Part shown: positions 1-7,784 of the stretch, in pieces
Position numbering within the stretch: position 1 is the first letter of the stretch
How the letters are laid out: every line of letters starts with the position of its first letter
Assembly: GCA_002319815.1 (NCBI GenBank)
Contig: DCFR01000018.1
Location: 1-42,352, forward strand
Direction of reading: 5' to 3'
DNA: 42,352 bases
Source: Megamonas sp. UBA1799
GTDB taxonomy: Bacteria; Bacillota; Negativicutes; Selenomonadales; Selenomonadaceae
The notes under the pieces: model-generated
What the model was told of the DNA's origin: nothing
Databases searched by the model: none
Seen by the model: the letters and a program-made list of their open reading frames with translations, nothing else
Program-made: the position numbers and the translations under genes

Positions 1-2460
1 AGTGCGCTTCAATTCCCATGAATTGACGTATTTTGCCAAGTCCTGCGCATCCTGTTCCGAGTCCTCCAGTTTTTCTGCCGTCTGCGCACACTCTGCCTGC
101 ACAGCCGCCGCTGAAGACTGCAGTCCTTGCAAGTCGTGCAGCGCCTGCACACGCTGTTTCTGCGCCTGGGCAAAAGTAGTTTCCTGATGCGCCGCCAGTT
201 CTTTCATGGCAGTAAGTTTAGCCGTTGCTCCGTCAAGCTGTGCTGCCAGCTTTTCGCGTATGATCCGCAGCTCCGCCTCACGCACGCATACCGCCTGCAG
301 CTCTTTTTTTGCCGCCGCCACGGCTTGCCCGCTCGCCTCCATCGTTCTGGCCATCGTTTCCTGCTGCGCTTGCAAAGCCGCCGCTTCTTGTTTCTTCTCC
401 GTCAGGGCCTGCTGCAGCGTTTCAATTTCCCCGCGGCGATTCAAAAAACTCGCTTCGCGATGCTGTTGACTGCCGCCGGAAAGAGAACCTCCCGGATTCA
501 GCAGCTCCCCGCCGACCGTCACAATGCGCAGCCGGTACCCCTGTTTTTTAGCCAGCGCCAGTGCATGGTCAAGCGTATCGGTCAGCACGGTCCTCGCCAA
601 TAAAAAATCCACAACTTTACGATACTCAGCGCTGGCGCCGACCACCTCATTCATATAGCCGATAACGCCTGGTTCATGCCGGATCGCCGCATCCGCCGAC
701 GGACGGACAACCAGCGTGGACAACGGTAAAAAAGTTACCCGCCCGGCACGCGTACGCTTCAAATAAGCAATTGCCTGCTTCGCCGTCTCCGTATCTTTGG
801 TAACCACATTCTGTTGATTGCCGCCCAGAGCAACTTCCGCCGCTGTAATATAATCCGGCGGAACCGTTAACAATTCCGCAACCGCGCCGCAAACCCCTTG
901 ATTCCAGGATTCCCTTGCCGTCAAAACACTTTTGGCCGCCCGGCCAAACCCTTCATACGCCTGCTGCATATGGGAGAGCACCTGAAGTTTGGCATCTGCC
1001 TGCTGTACATATTGCTGCGCTGCGCCTATTTTTTGGCGCAGCTGCTGCAGTTTTCCGCCCAGCTCCTGCTGCTGCCGTTCGCCTTGTTTTTGCTGCTCCG
1101 CAAAATGCCGGTGCTCCTCCGCTTTCTGTCCGGCCTCCTGATCCGCAGCCGTTTTTTCTGCCTGCATGGTCTGGATTTCTGCCGCGGCGGCAGCCGCCGC
1201 CTGCTCGCGCTGCACGCGGGTATCATTACTGGTATCAATATCATGCTGTAAAAGCGCCAGTTCATTTTGTTTTGCCAGAATGTCCTTTTGTAATTGTTCC
1301 CGTTTTTGATTCAGTTGCTGGCAAAGATCCTTCTGCGTCTTAACCTGGCGGGCAATCACCCCCGCCTGTTCTTTTGCCTTTTGCAGCTTTTCCGCCGCAG
1401 CCTGTACTTCCTGCTGCCGAGCTGCCTCCGCCGTCTGCAGATCCTGCTTTACAGCAGCGGCCGTTGTCAGCTGCTGCTGTAAAGCGGCCCCCTGTGACTG
1501 TAACCGCGCCTGATTGGCATCGCCCTGCTGGCAGCGTTCTTCCAGCGTCCGAATCTCCCCTTGTCCGGCCTCCATGGCATCGCGCAGAGCACTATTCTTT
1601 TCCGCCAGCGACTGCAAGGATCGTTCCAAATCCAGGATTTCTTTGCCCAGGGTTTGTTTCCTGGCCTCTGCTACCTGAACTGCAGCCTCAGCGGCAACCT
1701 CCTGATCCTTGCTGTCGGCAATTTTTTTGCTATTTTCTTCCGTCTGCTGGCTGAGTTTATCATATTGATGGCACAAATCCGTCAATTTACATTTTTTATA
1801 GGCATCCTGTAACTCGTTATATTGCCGCGTTTTTTCTGCCTGTGCCGCCAAAGGTTCCAACTGTGTGGCAATTTCCTGAATAATGTCCGTCACGCGCACC
1901 AGATTTTTTTCCGTATCTTCCAGCTTACGCATGGATTCCCGCTTGCGGCTGCGATATTTTGTAATCCCGGCAGTTTCCTCAAAAAAAAGGCGGCGTTCTT
2001 CCGGTTTACTGTTCAGTATTTCATCCATTTGATTCTGACTGATGACGCTCATACCATCATGCCCTAAGCCGGTATCTGCCAAAAGATCATAAATATCTTT
2101 CAGCCGGCAACGGGTTTTATTAATATAAAATTCACTCTCACCGGAACGAAACAAACGCCGCGTAATGACAACTTCCTGAAAGTCGACTGGCAGCTCGCCG
2201 TCATTCTCAAAGACCAGCGAAACCTCCGCCACGCCTAAAGGCCGGCGCGCAACACTGCCCGTAAAAATAATATCCTCCGCCTTGACGCCGCGCAGGTTTC
2301 GTATATTCTGTTCTCCCAATACCCACCGGATTGCTTCCGTAATATTGCTTTTCCCGCTGCCATTCGGCCCGACAATCGCGGTAATCCCCTGATCAAACTC
2401 AATTTCACTTTTATCGGCAAAGGACTTAAATCCATATGCCTCAAGCCGCTTTAACTGCAA
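1..2460 (-). CDS. smc: Chromosome partition protein SMC, 5' part only
   Basis: SMC is the ATPase core of condensin; it dimerises, closes with ScpA/ScpB and organises and segregates the chromosome. The visible 820 codons hold an N-terminal head with Walker A motif GPNGSGKSN near residue 35, a long Gln/Ala/Lys-rich coiled coil, a hinge at roughly residues 520-660 (with GGNQQNVV and PGGSLSGGS signatures), and the start of the returning coiled coil. The C-terminal head with the ABC signature and Walker B lies beyond the left edge, so the gene is truncated by the window and not broken. I place the start at a TTG at 2460 because the product then begins MQLKRLEAYGFKSFADK, the usual SMC beginning, and a GGTG pairing element lies about 6 bases upstream. 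An in-frame GTG at 2469 is the alternative, but its Shine-Dalgarno spacing is too short. A terminator separates it from the upstream aminotransferase gene. Confidence 0.95.
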   Translation of the reverse strand, partial: MQLKRLEAYGFKSFADKSEIEFDQGITAIVGPNGSGKSNITEAIRWVLGEQNIRNLRGVKAEDIIFTGSVARRPLGVAEVSLVFENDGELPVDFQEVVITRRLFRSGESEFYINKTRCRLKDIYDLLADTGLGHDGMSVISQNQMDEILNSKPEERRLFFEETAGITKYRSRKRESMRKLEDTEKNLVRVTDIIQEIATQLEPLAAQAEKTRQYNELQDAYKKCKLTDLCHQYDKLSQQTEENSKKIADSKDQEVAAEAAVQVAEARKQTLGKEILDLERSLQSLAEKNSALRDAMEAGQGEIRTLEERCQQGDANQARLQSQGAALQQQLTTAAAVKQDLQTAEAARQQEVQAAAEKLQKAKEQAGVIARQVKTQKDLCQQLNQKREQLQKDILAKQNELALLQHDIDTSNDTRVQREQAAAAAAAEIQTMQAEKTAADQEAGQKAEEHRHFAEQQKQGERQQQELGGKLQQLRQKIGAAQQYVQQADAKLQVLSHMQQAYEGFGRAAKSVLTARESWNQGVCGAVAELLTVPPDYITAAEVALGGNQQNVVTKDTETAKQAIAYLKRTRAGRVTFLPLSTLVVRPSADAAIRHEPGVIGYMNEVVGASAEYRKVVDFLLARTVLTDTLDHALALAKKQGYRLRIVTVGGELLNPGGSLSGGSQQHREASFLNRRGEIETLQQALTEKKQEAAALQAQQETMARTMEASGQAVAAAKKELQAVCVREAELRIIREKLAAQLDGATAKLTAMKELAAHQETTFAQAQKQRVQALHDLQGLQSSAAAVQAECAQTAEKLEDSEQDAQDLAKYVNSWELKRT

Positions 2461-2510
2461 ACTTTTCACCAACCTATAAAACGAACTATTTGACTGTATT
2501 CATTCTATCA

Positions 2511-2545
2511 CAAAAGGACGTACAGCCTCAAGCCATACGCCCTTT
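2511..2545 (-). terminator. Rho-independent terminator after the aminotransferase gene
   Basis: Read on the minus strand, an 11-bp stem (2542 to 2516, with three G-T pairs) closes a 5-base loop and is followed by four T. It lies just after the aminotransferase stop codon and just before smc, so it probably ends the aminotransferase transcript. The short T run makes it a moderate terminator. Confidence 0.55.
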
Positions 2546-2568
2546 ATATTTCATTATCCGGCCGTCAC

Positions 2569-3822
2569 TTACTTCGATGTGTCCGCCAGTCCCATTGCTT
2601 TATGAATCTTAGCTGCCATCCCGACCATCTTTGTCGCCGAAACAGCGCAAACAGCTACCCGCACGCCCATCTTAAGCGGTACGGCAAAAATGAGATCGTC
2701 ATGCAGCTTCTCGCACACAGCTCCTGGATTCGCCGACGGAATCGACAGGAAGAAGCCCGCCTTGTACGGCAGCGCATTCAGACCACAGGCCTTCGCCTCA
2801 TCCATAAAGATGGCAGCCCGGCTGCGTATCATCTGATAATAAGCTTCCCGCTCTTTTTCAAACTGTGCCAAAAGCGTTTTGTCCTGCTGAATCTTGGTCA
2901 GAACGGTCATGGCCCCGCGATTAATATTCGACCAGGTCGCGCGGCTGCTGTATTTATTGATATTGGCAAATTCCGTTATGACTTCCTGGCTGGACGAAAG
3001 ACCGATAATCGCTCCGGTACGCTGTCCATACATCGTATAGCCCTTTGACATACTAAAGGCAAACATCACCAGAATATTAGCCGGCAATCCGCCAAACTGC
3101 TTCATAAATTTACGCGTCTCATTCTTCTCGCCAGCATAATCGATATAAGCAATATCGACCAAAAGACTGATTTTTTTGACGCCGCCCTTTGCCTGTGCCT
3201 TACAAACATCGAGCACCTGCGCCCAATCGCTCTCCGACAAGCTATAGCCTGTCGGATTATGCGCCGGCGTGTTAATAATAATCAGCAGCGATGACTGTGT
3301 CTTGAGTAATTCTTCAACCTTGGCCGTAAAAGCCTTGATATTGAAGTTCTGATGCTCGTCAAACAGCTGATACGTCGCCAGTTTGCGGCGTGCCTCGGTA
3401 CAAAGGACATTGTACGGACCCCAGAACCAGTCGGATGTCAACACCTGATCGCCAACCTCGGAATAATTGGCAATTGCATGATGAATGGCCCCCGTTCCGC
3501 CGGCAGTAGCCACCGCCGCATAATAGCCATCCGGTTTCTGATCGGCAAATGTCAGATCCACGACGGTATCCAAATAACCGGGCAGACCAGAAATCGGCGC
3601 ATAAGCGATCATATCCGTCATTGGTAAAGCGCGAAAAACCTTTTCCATCGTCGGGATGCAGGCCAGTTTTTCCGTGTCATCCATGATCGCCCCAATCGTT
3701 GCATTGGTAACCCGTGCCGCGCCAAATTCAGCCGCTGCTTTTACTGCCGCTGCACTGGCGCCAAAGATCGCATCATTCAAAACTTTCCCTACAGCATGTG
3801 AGGCTGCCATACTCGTTGTCAT
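2569..3822 (-). CDS. Class I PLP-dependent aminotransferase, probably aspartate/aromatic type
   Basis: Predicted to exchange amino groups between an amino acid (probably aspartate or an aromatic amino acid) and 2-oxoglutarate using pyridoxal phosphate, in the cytoplasm. The 417-residue product shows the fold-type I hallmarks: TAGGTGA for the cofactor phosphate (106-112), NPTG (189-192), D223-x-x-Y226 contacting the pyridine ring, and SMSKGYTMYGQRTG with Schiff-base lysine K260 and R268. The SxSKxxxxYGxRxG form resembles the enterobacterial AspC/TyrB branch more than the Bacillus type. The ATG at 3822 follows a GGGGGAT-type ribosome-binding site. It lies 125 bases after lysC in the same direction, with its own promoter candidate between. 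Adjacency to aspartokinase fits a role in supplying aspartate. The exact substrate cannot be read from sequence. Confidence 0.88.
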   Translation of the reverse strand: MTTSMAASHAVGKVLNDAIFGASAAAVKAAAEFGAARVTNATIGAIMDDTEKLACIPTMEKVFRALPMTDMIAYAPISGLPGYLDTVVDLTFADQKPDGYYAAVATAGGTGAIHHAIANYSEVGDQVLTSDWFWGPYNVLCTEARRKLATYQLFDEHQNFNIKAFTAKVEELLKTQSSLLIIINTPAHNPTGYSLSESDWAQVLDVCKAQAKGGVKKISLLVDIAYIDYAGEKNETRKFMKQFGGLPANILVMFAFSMSKGYTMYGQRTGAIIGLSSSQEVITEFANINKYSSRATWSNINRGAMTVLTKIQQDKTLLAQFEKEREAYYQMIRSRAAIFMDEAKACGLNALPYKAGFFLSIPSANPGAVCEKLHDDLIFAVPLKMGVRVAVCAVSATKMVGMAAKIHKAMGLADTSK

Positions 3823-3906
3823 TGTATTATCCCCCTTAAATTAGTATTGCCAAATATTATATTCTCAAAAGCTGCCCTGTTTCCTGCTCATGGAATGAAT
3901 GTATAT

Positions 3907-3935
3907 AGTATATTTACCAGCCAAACGAAAAACAA
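3907..3935 (-). promoter_or_regulatory. Candidate sigma-A promoter for the aminotransferase
   Basis: On the minus strand TTGTTT (3935-3930) and TATACT (3912-3907) are separated by 17 bases, about 85 bases upstream of the aminotransferase start. The -10 matches consensus at 5 of 6 positions; the -35 is weaker. A second TATAAT lies nearer the gene, with no clear -35. Confidence 0.4.
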
Positions 3936-3947
3936 GCCCGCCTTTTT

Positions 3948-4436
3948 TTATTTTTTAGGGAAAAATTCCTCATGAATGGCATTAGCTGCCTTTTTCAGAT
4001 CCGCGGATTTAATCAGGCAGGAAATGCTGATTTCCGATGTGCTGATGACATCAATATTAATCTGCGCCTTGGACAAAGCGCCGAACATCCGCGCGGCAAT
4101 TCCCGGATTGCCCAGCATTCCTGCGCCGACGATGGAAACTTTGGCCACGTCCTCTTCTACCAGAACCGCAATGGCATTGAGCTCATTGGCAACTTTATCA
4201 ACAATCGGCTTTGCCTGCGGCAAATCGTCGCTGGCCAGCGTAAAGACCATATCCGTAACATTCTTCTCTATATTTCGGATGCTCTGTACGATCATATCCA
4301 CATCAATATTCGCCGCCGCCAAGGCAGAAAAAATAGAATGTGCAATGCCCGGATTATTGGGTACGCCTAAAACGGCAATTTTTGCTACTTTTTCATCATG
4401 GGCAACACCCCGGATGACAAAATCTTTCTCTTCCAT
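3948..4436 (-). CDS. lysC: Probable internally initiated aspartokinase beta subunit
   Basis: Inside lysC and in the same frame, an ATG at 4436 is preceded by a near-perfect Shine-Dalgarno AGGGAGG (4451-4445) with an 8-base spacer. Translation from here gives a 162-residue protein that begins MEEKDFVIRG and consists only of the two ACT domains. In B. subtilis aspartokinase II the beta subunit arises exactly this way and is 163 residues long, forming an alpha2beta2 enzyme. The site and size are seen directly; production of the subunit is inferred. Confidence 0.7.
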   Translation of the reverse strand: MEEKDFVIRGVAHDEKVAKIAVLGVPNNPGIAHSIFSALAAANIDVDMIVQSIRNIEKNVTDMVFTLASDDLPQAKPIVDKVANELNAIAVLVEEDVAKVSIVGAGMLGNPGIAARMFGALSKAQINIDVISTSEISISCLIKSADLKKAANAIHEEFFPKK

Positions 4437-5177
4437 TGTATAAGCCTCCCTAATCATTGTGCCTGGTTTCGTCGTAAACGTGGAGCGAACATGGATGGGC
4501 ATATTAAAATACTTGCCCATTTCAACCGAACGCGGCTGCATAACCCCGGCGCCCAGACGAGCCATTTCCAGCATCTCATCATAGGTGATTTCTTTCATCC
4601 GGCGGGCATCCGGCACCATCCGGGGATCTGCTGAATACACCCCGTCAACATCGGTAAAGATTTCGCAGCTGTCCGCTTTAAGCGCCCCCGCCAAAGCAAC
4701 GGCCGACGTATCGGATCCGCCGCGCCCCAACGTAACCGGATCACCTTTAACATCGGCGCCCTGAAAACCGGCGACAACGACAATATTGCCTTTTGCCAGC
4801 TCGTCCAAAACGCGCTGCGGCTGAATATCGACGATCTTCCCCTTCGTATGCACCGCATTCGTTTTCATGCCGGCCAGAGGACCGGTCAGCGAAACGGCTT
4901 TCTGCCCCAACGTCTCAAAGGCCATTGTCAAAAGAGCAATTGAAACCTGCTCTCCTGTCGTCAGCAGCATATCCATTTCCCGCTGAAAACGATACGGATC
5001 CTTATCAATTTTTTTAGCGAGTGCAATGAGATCATCGGTGGTATCTCCCATTGCCGATACTACCATGACAATTTGATCTCCTGGCTGCTTTTCTGACAAT
5101 ATCCGTTTGGCTACTGCCAGAATTTTGTCCGTACTGCCGACGGAGCTGCCACCAAATTTCTTTACAATCAGAGCCAT
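3948..5177 (-). CDS. lysC: Aspartokinase (aspartate kinase), monofunctional
   Basis: Phosphorylates aspartate with ATP, the first step toward lysine, diaminopimelate, threonine and methionine. The 409-residue protein has an amino acid kinase domain (KKFGGSSVG at 6-14, and FTDVDGVYSADPR near 170-185) and two C-terminal ACT domains (about 265-335 and 340-405) that normally bind the feedback amino acid. Its size matches the Bacillus subtilis lysine-sensitive aspartokinase II alpha subunit (408 residues). I use the ATG at 5177, preceded by GGGGGAG; a GTG further upstream has no ribosome-binding site. A second in-frame start lies inside the gene at 4436 (separate entry). It is transcribed from a strong promoter in the region shared with the divergent uracil permease gene. 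Which amino acid inhibits it is not visible. Confidence 0.95.
   Translation of the reverse strand: MALIVKKFGGSSVGSTDKILAVAKRILSEKQPGDQIVMVVSAMGDTTDDLIALAKKIDKDPYRFQREMDMLLTTGEQVSIALLTMAFETLGQKAVSLTGPLAGMKTNAVHTKGKIVDIQPQRVLDELAKGNIVVVAGFQGADVKGDPVTLGRGGSDTSAVALAGALKADSCEIFTDVDGVYSADPRMVPDARRMKEITYDEMLEMARLGAGVMQPRSVEMGKYFNMPIHVRSTFTTKPGTMIREAYTMEEKDFVIRGVAHDEKVAKIAVLGVPNNPGIAHSIFSALAAANIDVDMIVQSIRNIEKNVTDMVFTLASDDLPQAKPIVDKVANELNAIAVLVEEDVAKVSIVGAGMLGNPGIAARMFGALSKAQINIDVISTSEISISCLIKSADLKKAANAIHEEFFPKK
4445..4451 (-). promoter_or_regulatory. Internal ribosome-binding site within lysC
   Basis: AGGGAGG on the minus strand, 8 bases before the in-frame ATG at 4436. It is as strong as the site before the main start and decides the beta-subunit call. 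Confidence 0.7.
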
Positions 5178-5293
5178 GACTCTCCCCCTAAACTGGAACA
5201 CAAAATATCCGCTGATTCTATCCAGACGGCACAGTTTCCTTTGACAAAAGACATTTGTTACAAAACCATTTTGTTTATGCTTAATCAGGCTAT

Positions 5294-5322
5294 ATTATAC
5301 AATGATTAGCCATGTTTGTCTA
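5294..5322 (-). promoter_or_regulatory. Sigma-A promoter of lysC
   Basis: On the minus strand TAGACA (5322-5317), a 17-base spacer and a perfect TATAAT (5299-5294). It would give a leader of about 110 bases before the lysC ATG. I see no lysine riboswitch in that leader; it is too short for one. Confidence 0.75.
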
Positions 5323-5356
5323 TAAAAAATAAACAAATTTAAAATGTATACACATC

Positions 5357-5385
5357 TGGACTTTTTTCGCTATCTGTGCTACATT
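5357..5385 (+). promoter_or_regulatory. Candidate promoter of the uracil permease operon
   Basis: TGGACT (5357-5362), 17-base spacer, TACATT (5380-5385) with an extended TGC element directly before it. It lies just upstream of the PyrR leader, so the transcript would begin near 5392 and include the whole attenuator. In the 358-base gap 5178-5535 the lysC promoter, this promoter and the PyrR leader account for most of the sequence. Confidence 0.5.
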
Positions 5386-5407
5386 TTATAAGAGCAAATA
5401 CATATTG

Positions 5408-5476
5408 GCCTTTAAATTAATCCCGTGAGATTAAGAAGGCAGCGATTACAAGCTGTAATACCGCCTTTCTGATCTC
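5408..5476 (+). promoter_or_regulatory. PyrR-binding anti-antiterminator and antiterminator
   Basis: The loop sequence AATCCCGTGAGATT (5419-5432) matches the known PyrR-binding consensus ARUCCNGNGAGGYU at 13 of 14 positions. It caps a stem TTAATC/GATTAA with a purine-rich internal bulge and a lower stem GCCTT/AAGGC (5408-5440), the classic PyrR binding-loop shape. The 3' half (5427-5440) can instead pair with 5463-5476, which includes the 5' arm of the following terminator; this is the antiterminator. In the Bacillus model, PyrR with UMP stabilises the first hairpin and lets the terminator form, so expression falls when pyrimidines are plentiful. Confidence 0.85.
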
Positions 5477-5500
5477 TTGCTGTCACGCAAGAGATTTTTT
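5472..5500 (+). terminator. Attenuator terminator before the uracil permease
   Basis: Perfect 9-bp stem (5472-5480 with 5487-5495), 6-base loop and a run of six T. It lies upstream of the permease start, so it is a regulated leader terminator. Its 5' arm is shared with the antiterminator. Confidence 0.9.
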
Positions 5501-5535
5501 AATGCCAACCATGCTATCAAAAAGGAGTGTTATTC

Positions 5536-6780
5536 ATGAGTGACCGCGTTATTAATGTTGATCAAAAGCTTCCCCTGTTAGAAACTATTCCCCTGAGTCT
5601 GCAGCATTTATTTGCCATGTTCGGCTCTACAGTGTTGGTGCCGATCCTTTTCAAAGTAAATCCGGCAACCATTCTCCTGTTCAATGGCATTGGTACCATC
5701 CTTTACTTATTGATCTGCCGCGGAAAAATTCCCGCTTATCTGGGTTCCAGTTTCGCATTTCTTTCCCCGGTATTTCTTGTCATCGGCCAATACAGTTATG
5801 AAGCGGCATTGGGGGGCTTCATCGCCGTCGGCATAGTATTCTGTCTGATCGGACTGCTAGTCAGGATGATTGGAACCTCCTGGATCGACCTTATCTTCCC
5901 ACCGGCCGCTATGGGAGCGATTGTCGCCGTCATTGGGCTGGAACTGATGCCGACTGCCGCCGGCATGGCCGGTCTCACGGCAAAAGAACCGGATCCCACC
6001 GCCATCATGGTATCGCTTTTGACGCTGGCCATCACGATTTTTGCTTCTGTCGCCTTCCGCGGATTTCTTTCCATCATACCGATTCTGATCGGCGTAGTCA
6101 GCGGCTACGTCATTGCCGCCTGCTCCGGCCTTGTTGATTGGACGGTGGTAGAACAGGCTCCATGGTTTGCACTGCCTACGCTGTATACGCCGCAGTTCAA
6201 TCCGAACGCCATCCTGATCATTCTGCCGGCTGCTTTGGTTGTTATTGCGGAACATATCGGTCACCTGATCGTTACCGGCAATATTGTCGGCAAGGATCTC
6301 ACCAAGGATCCGGGTCTTGACCGTTCCATCTTCGGCAACGGCGTTTCCACGATTATTTCCGGCTTCTTTGGCTCTACACCAAACACCACTTATGGTGAAA
6401 ACATCGGCGTATTAGCCATCACGAAAGTTTACAGCACCTGGGTCATCGGCGGCGCCGCGGTCTTCGCCATCCTGTTGTCCTGTCTGGGAAAATTGGCCGC
6501 CGCTATTCAAAGCATTCCAACCCCGGTCATGGGCGGCGTTTCGATGCTGCTTTTCGGACTTATTGCCGCATCCGGCATTCGCATTTTAGTAGAACAAAAA
6601 GTAGATTACAGCAAACCGGTCAATCTTATCTTAACCTCCGTAGTCATGGGGCTGGGCGTCAGCACGGCCAGTATTACCATTGGAACTGTCGCGTTAAAGG
6701 GTATGGCGCTGGCAACTGTAGTCGCGATTATCCTGAGCCTGTCTTTCCGGTTGATCGCAAAACTACATGGAGAAAAATGA
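5536..6780 (+). CDS. uraA: Uracil permease, NCS2 family
   Basis: Integral membrane proton symporter that imports uracil for salvage. The 414-residue product is strongly hydrophobic, with about 14 membrane segments, and keeps the family signatures: QHLFAMFGSTVLVP (23-36), the GSSFAF segment (70-75), AEHIGH (238-243) and TTYGENIG (284-291). E239, H243 and E288 correspond to the uracil- and proton-coupling residues E241, H245 and E290 of E. coli UraA. The ATG at 5536 has AAAGGAG 8 bases upstream; a GTG nine bases earlier overlaps that site and is rejected. The PyrR leader immediately upstream independently supports a pyrimidine substrate. Its stop overlaps the next gene start by four bases (ATGA), so the two are translationally coupled. 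Confidence 0.95.
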   Translation: MSDRVINVDQKLPLLETIPLSLQHLFAMFGSTVLVPILFKVNPATILLFNGIGTILYLLICRGKIPAYLGSSFAFLSPVFLVIGQYSYEAALGGFIAVGIVFCLIGLLVRMIGTSWIDLIFPPAAMGAIVAVIGLELMPTAAGMAGLTAKEPDPTAIMVSLLTLAITIFASVAFRGFLSIIPILIGVVSGYVIAACSGLVDWTVVEQAPWFALPTLYTPQFNPNAILIILPAALVVIAEHIGHLIVTGNIVGKDLTKDPGLDRSIFGNGVSTIISGFFGSTPNTTYGENIGVLAITKVYSTWVIGGAAVFAILLSCLGKLAAAIQSIPTPVMGGVSMLLFGLIAASGIRILVEQKVDYSKPVNLILTSVVMGLGVSTASITIGTVALKGMALATVVAIILSLSFRLIAKLHGEK

Positions 6781-7688
6781 AAATGGTGGTTCGTTATATC
6801 GTATCCGAAGCTCTGGCGGCTATGCCCGCCAGAGCTTTTTTACAAAAGCAGATGGGTATATCTTTGCATCTCTGGCGCCGCATCAAGCACAGCGGCACTT
6901 TTTGCCGCAATGGGAATTTAGAGAATCCTGCGTTAACGATATTGCAGCCGGGTGATGAAATCACCTATGATTTAGCCGAAAGCACCCATCTGCTGCCGCT
7001 TAACATTCCCCTGGATATCCGTTACGAAGACGATGCCCTGCTCATTGTCAATAAACCGGCCGGTCAGCTCGTGTATCCCACCTCCGACGCTGCCGAACCT
7101 ACGCTGGCGAATGCCGTACTCGGCTATTATCAGCGAACCGGCCAATCGCTGATCTTTCATCCGGTCCATCGTCTTGACCGGAACACCTCAGGTCTGATCC
7201 TGATTGCCAAATTACCGCAGGTACAGTATCAGCTCACCCGCAATGAAATGAAACGGTTCCAAAGAAACTATATCGCCATTGTAACCGGGCACCCAGAGCC
7301 GGCATCGGGCTGGATTGACGCGCCCATCGCCCGGCAGCCGGAAAGCACCATCCAGCGCATGGTCGCGCCCGAAGGAAAACCGGCTTTAACCCACTATGAA
7401 ACACTGACGGCCAATAAATATGGCTCCCTGATTTTTCTTACGCTGCAAACCGGCCGAACGCATCAAATACGGGTTCATCTCGCCCATATCGGCTGCCCGC
7501 TGCTGGGCGATGATTTGTATGGCGGCAGTCGCGATATTATTTCCCGGCAGGCGCTTCATGCCTGTCAAATTCAATTGCAGCACCCAATATCAAAACAACA
7601 GCTTAATATTTATTGCCCACCTCCGGCTGACATGACCAATATTATCCAAACCTTTCCCAAACTATCTATGCCGTTTCTTTATTCATAG
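6777..7688 (+). CDS. RluA-family RNA pseudouridine synthase
   Basis: Isomerises uridine to pseudouridine in rRNA or tRNA. The 303-residue protein has an S4-like N-terminal part (about 1-65) and an RluA catalytic domain with HRLDRNTSG (131-139), where D134 is the nucleophile; KPAGQLVYP (93-101) and the TGRTHQIRVHLAHIG motif (about 226-240) are also typical. Its ATG overlaps the uracil permease stop (ATGA), so it is probably co-transcribed and falls under the PyrR attenuator. That makes a uridine-modifying enzyme respond to pyrimidine supply, perhaps only by position. The N-terminal S4 part is degenerate. Target nucleotide unknown; RluD or RluB-like naming would be guesswork. Confidence 0.9.
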   Translation: MKMVVRYIVSEALAAMPARAFLQKQMGISLHLWRRIKHSGTFCRNGNLENPALTILQPGDEITYDLAESTHLLPLNIPLDIRYEDDALLIVNKPAGQLVYPTSDAAEPTLANAVLGYYQRTGQSLIFHPVHRLDRNTSGLILIAKLPQVQYQLTRNEMKRFQRNYIAIVTGHPEPASGWIDAPIARQPESTIQRMVAPEGKPALTHYETLTANKYGSLIFLTLQTGRTHQIRVHLAHIGCPLLGDDLYGGSRDIISRQALHACQIQLQHPISKQQLNIYCPPPADMTNIIQTFPKLSMPFLYS

Positions 7689-7695
7689 CAATAGC

Positions 7696-7726
7696 AAAAA
7701 CCGCTGCCTCGAAAGCAGCGGTTTTT
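7696..7726. terminator. Bidirectional terminator
   Basis: Perfect 12-bp stem AAAAACCGCTGC/GCAGCGGTTTTT around a 7-base loop. The A tract on one side and T tract on the other let it work for the pseudouridine synthase gene on the plus strand and for the convergent HlyD-like gene on the minus strand. Confidence 0.9.
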
Positions 7727-7784
7727 GATTGCCAGAAAAAATATGATTAGTATACGATAACCGTGTTTTGCCAACAGCATATCA

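Noticed and set aside
5178..5293. Possible lysine riboswitch ahead of lysC
   Set aside because: The leader from the likely TSS to the ATG is only about 110 bases, too short for the roughly 180-base lysine aptamer plus expression platform, and I see no aptamer core.
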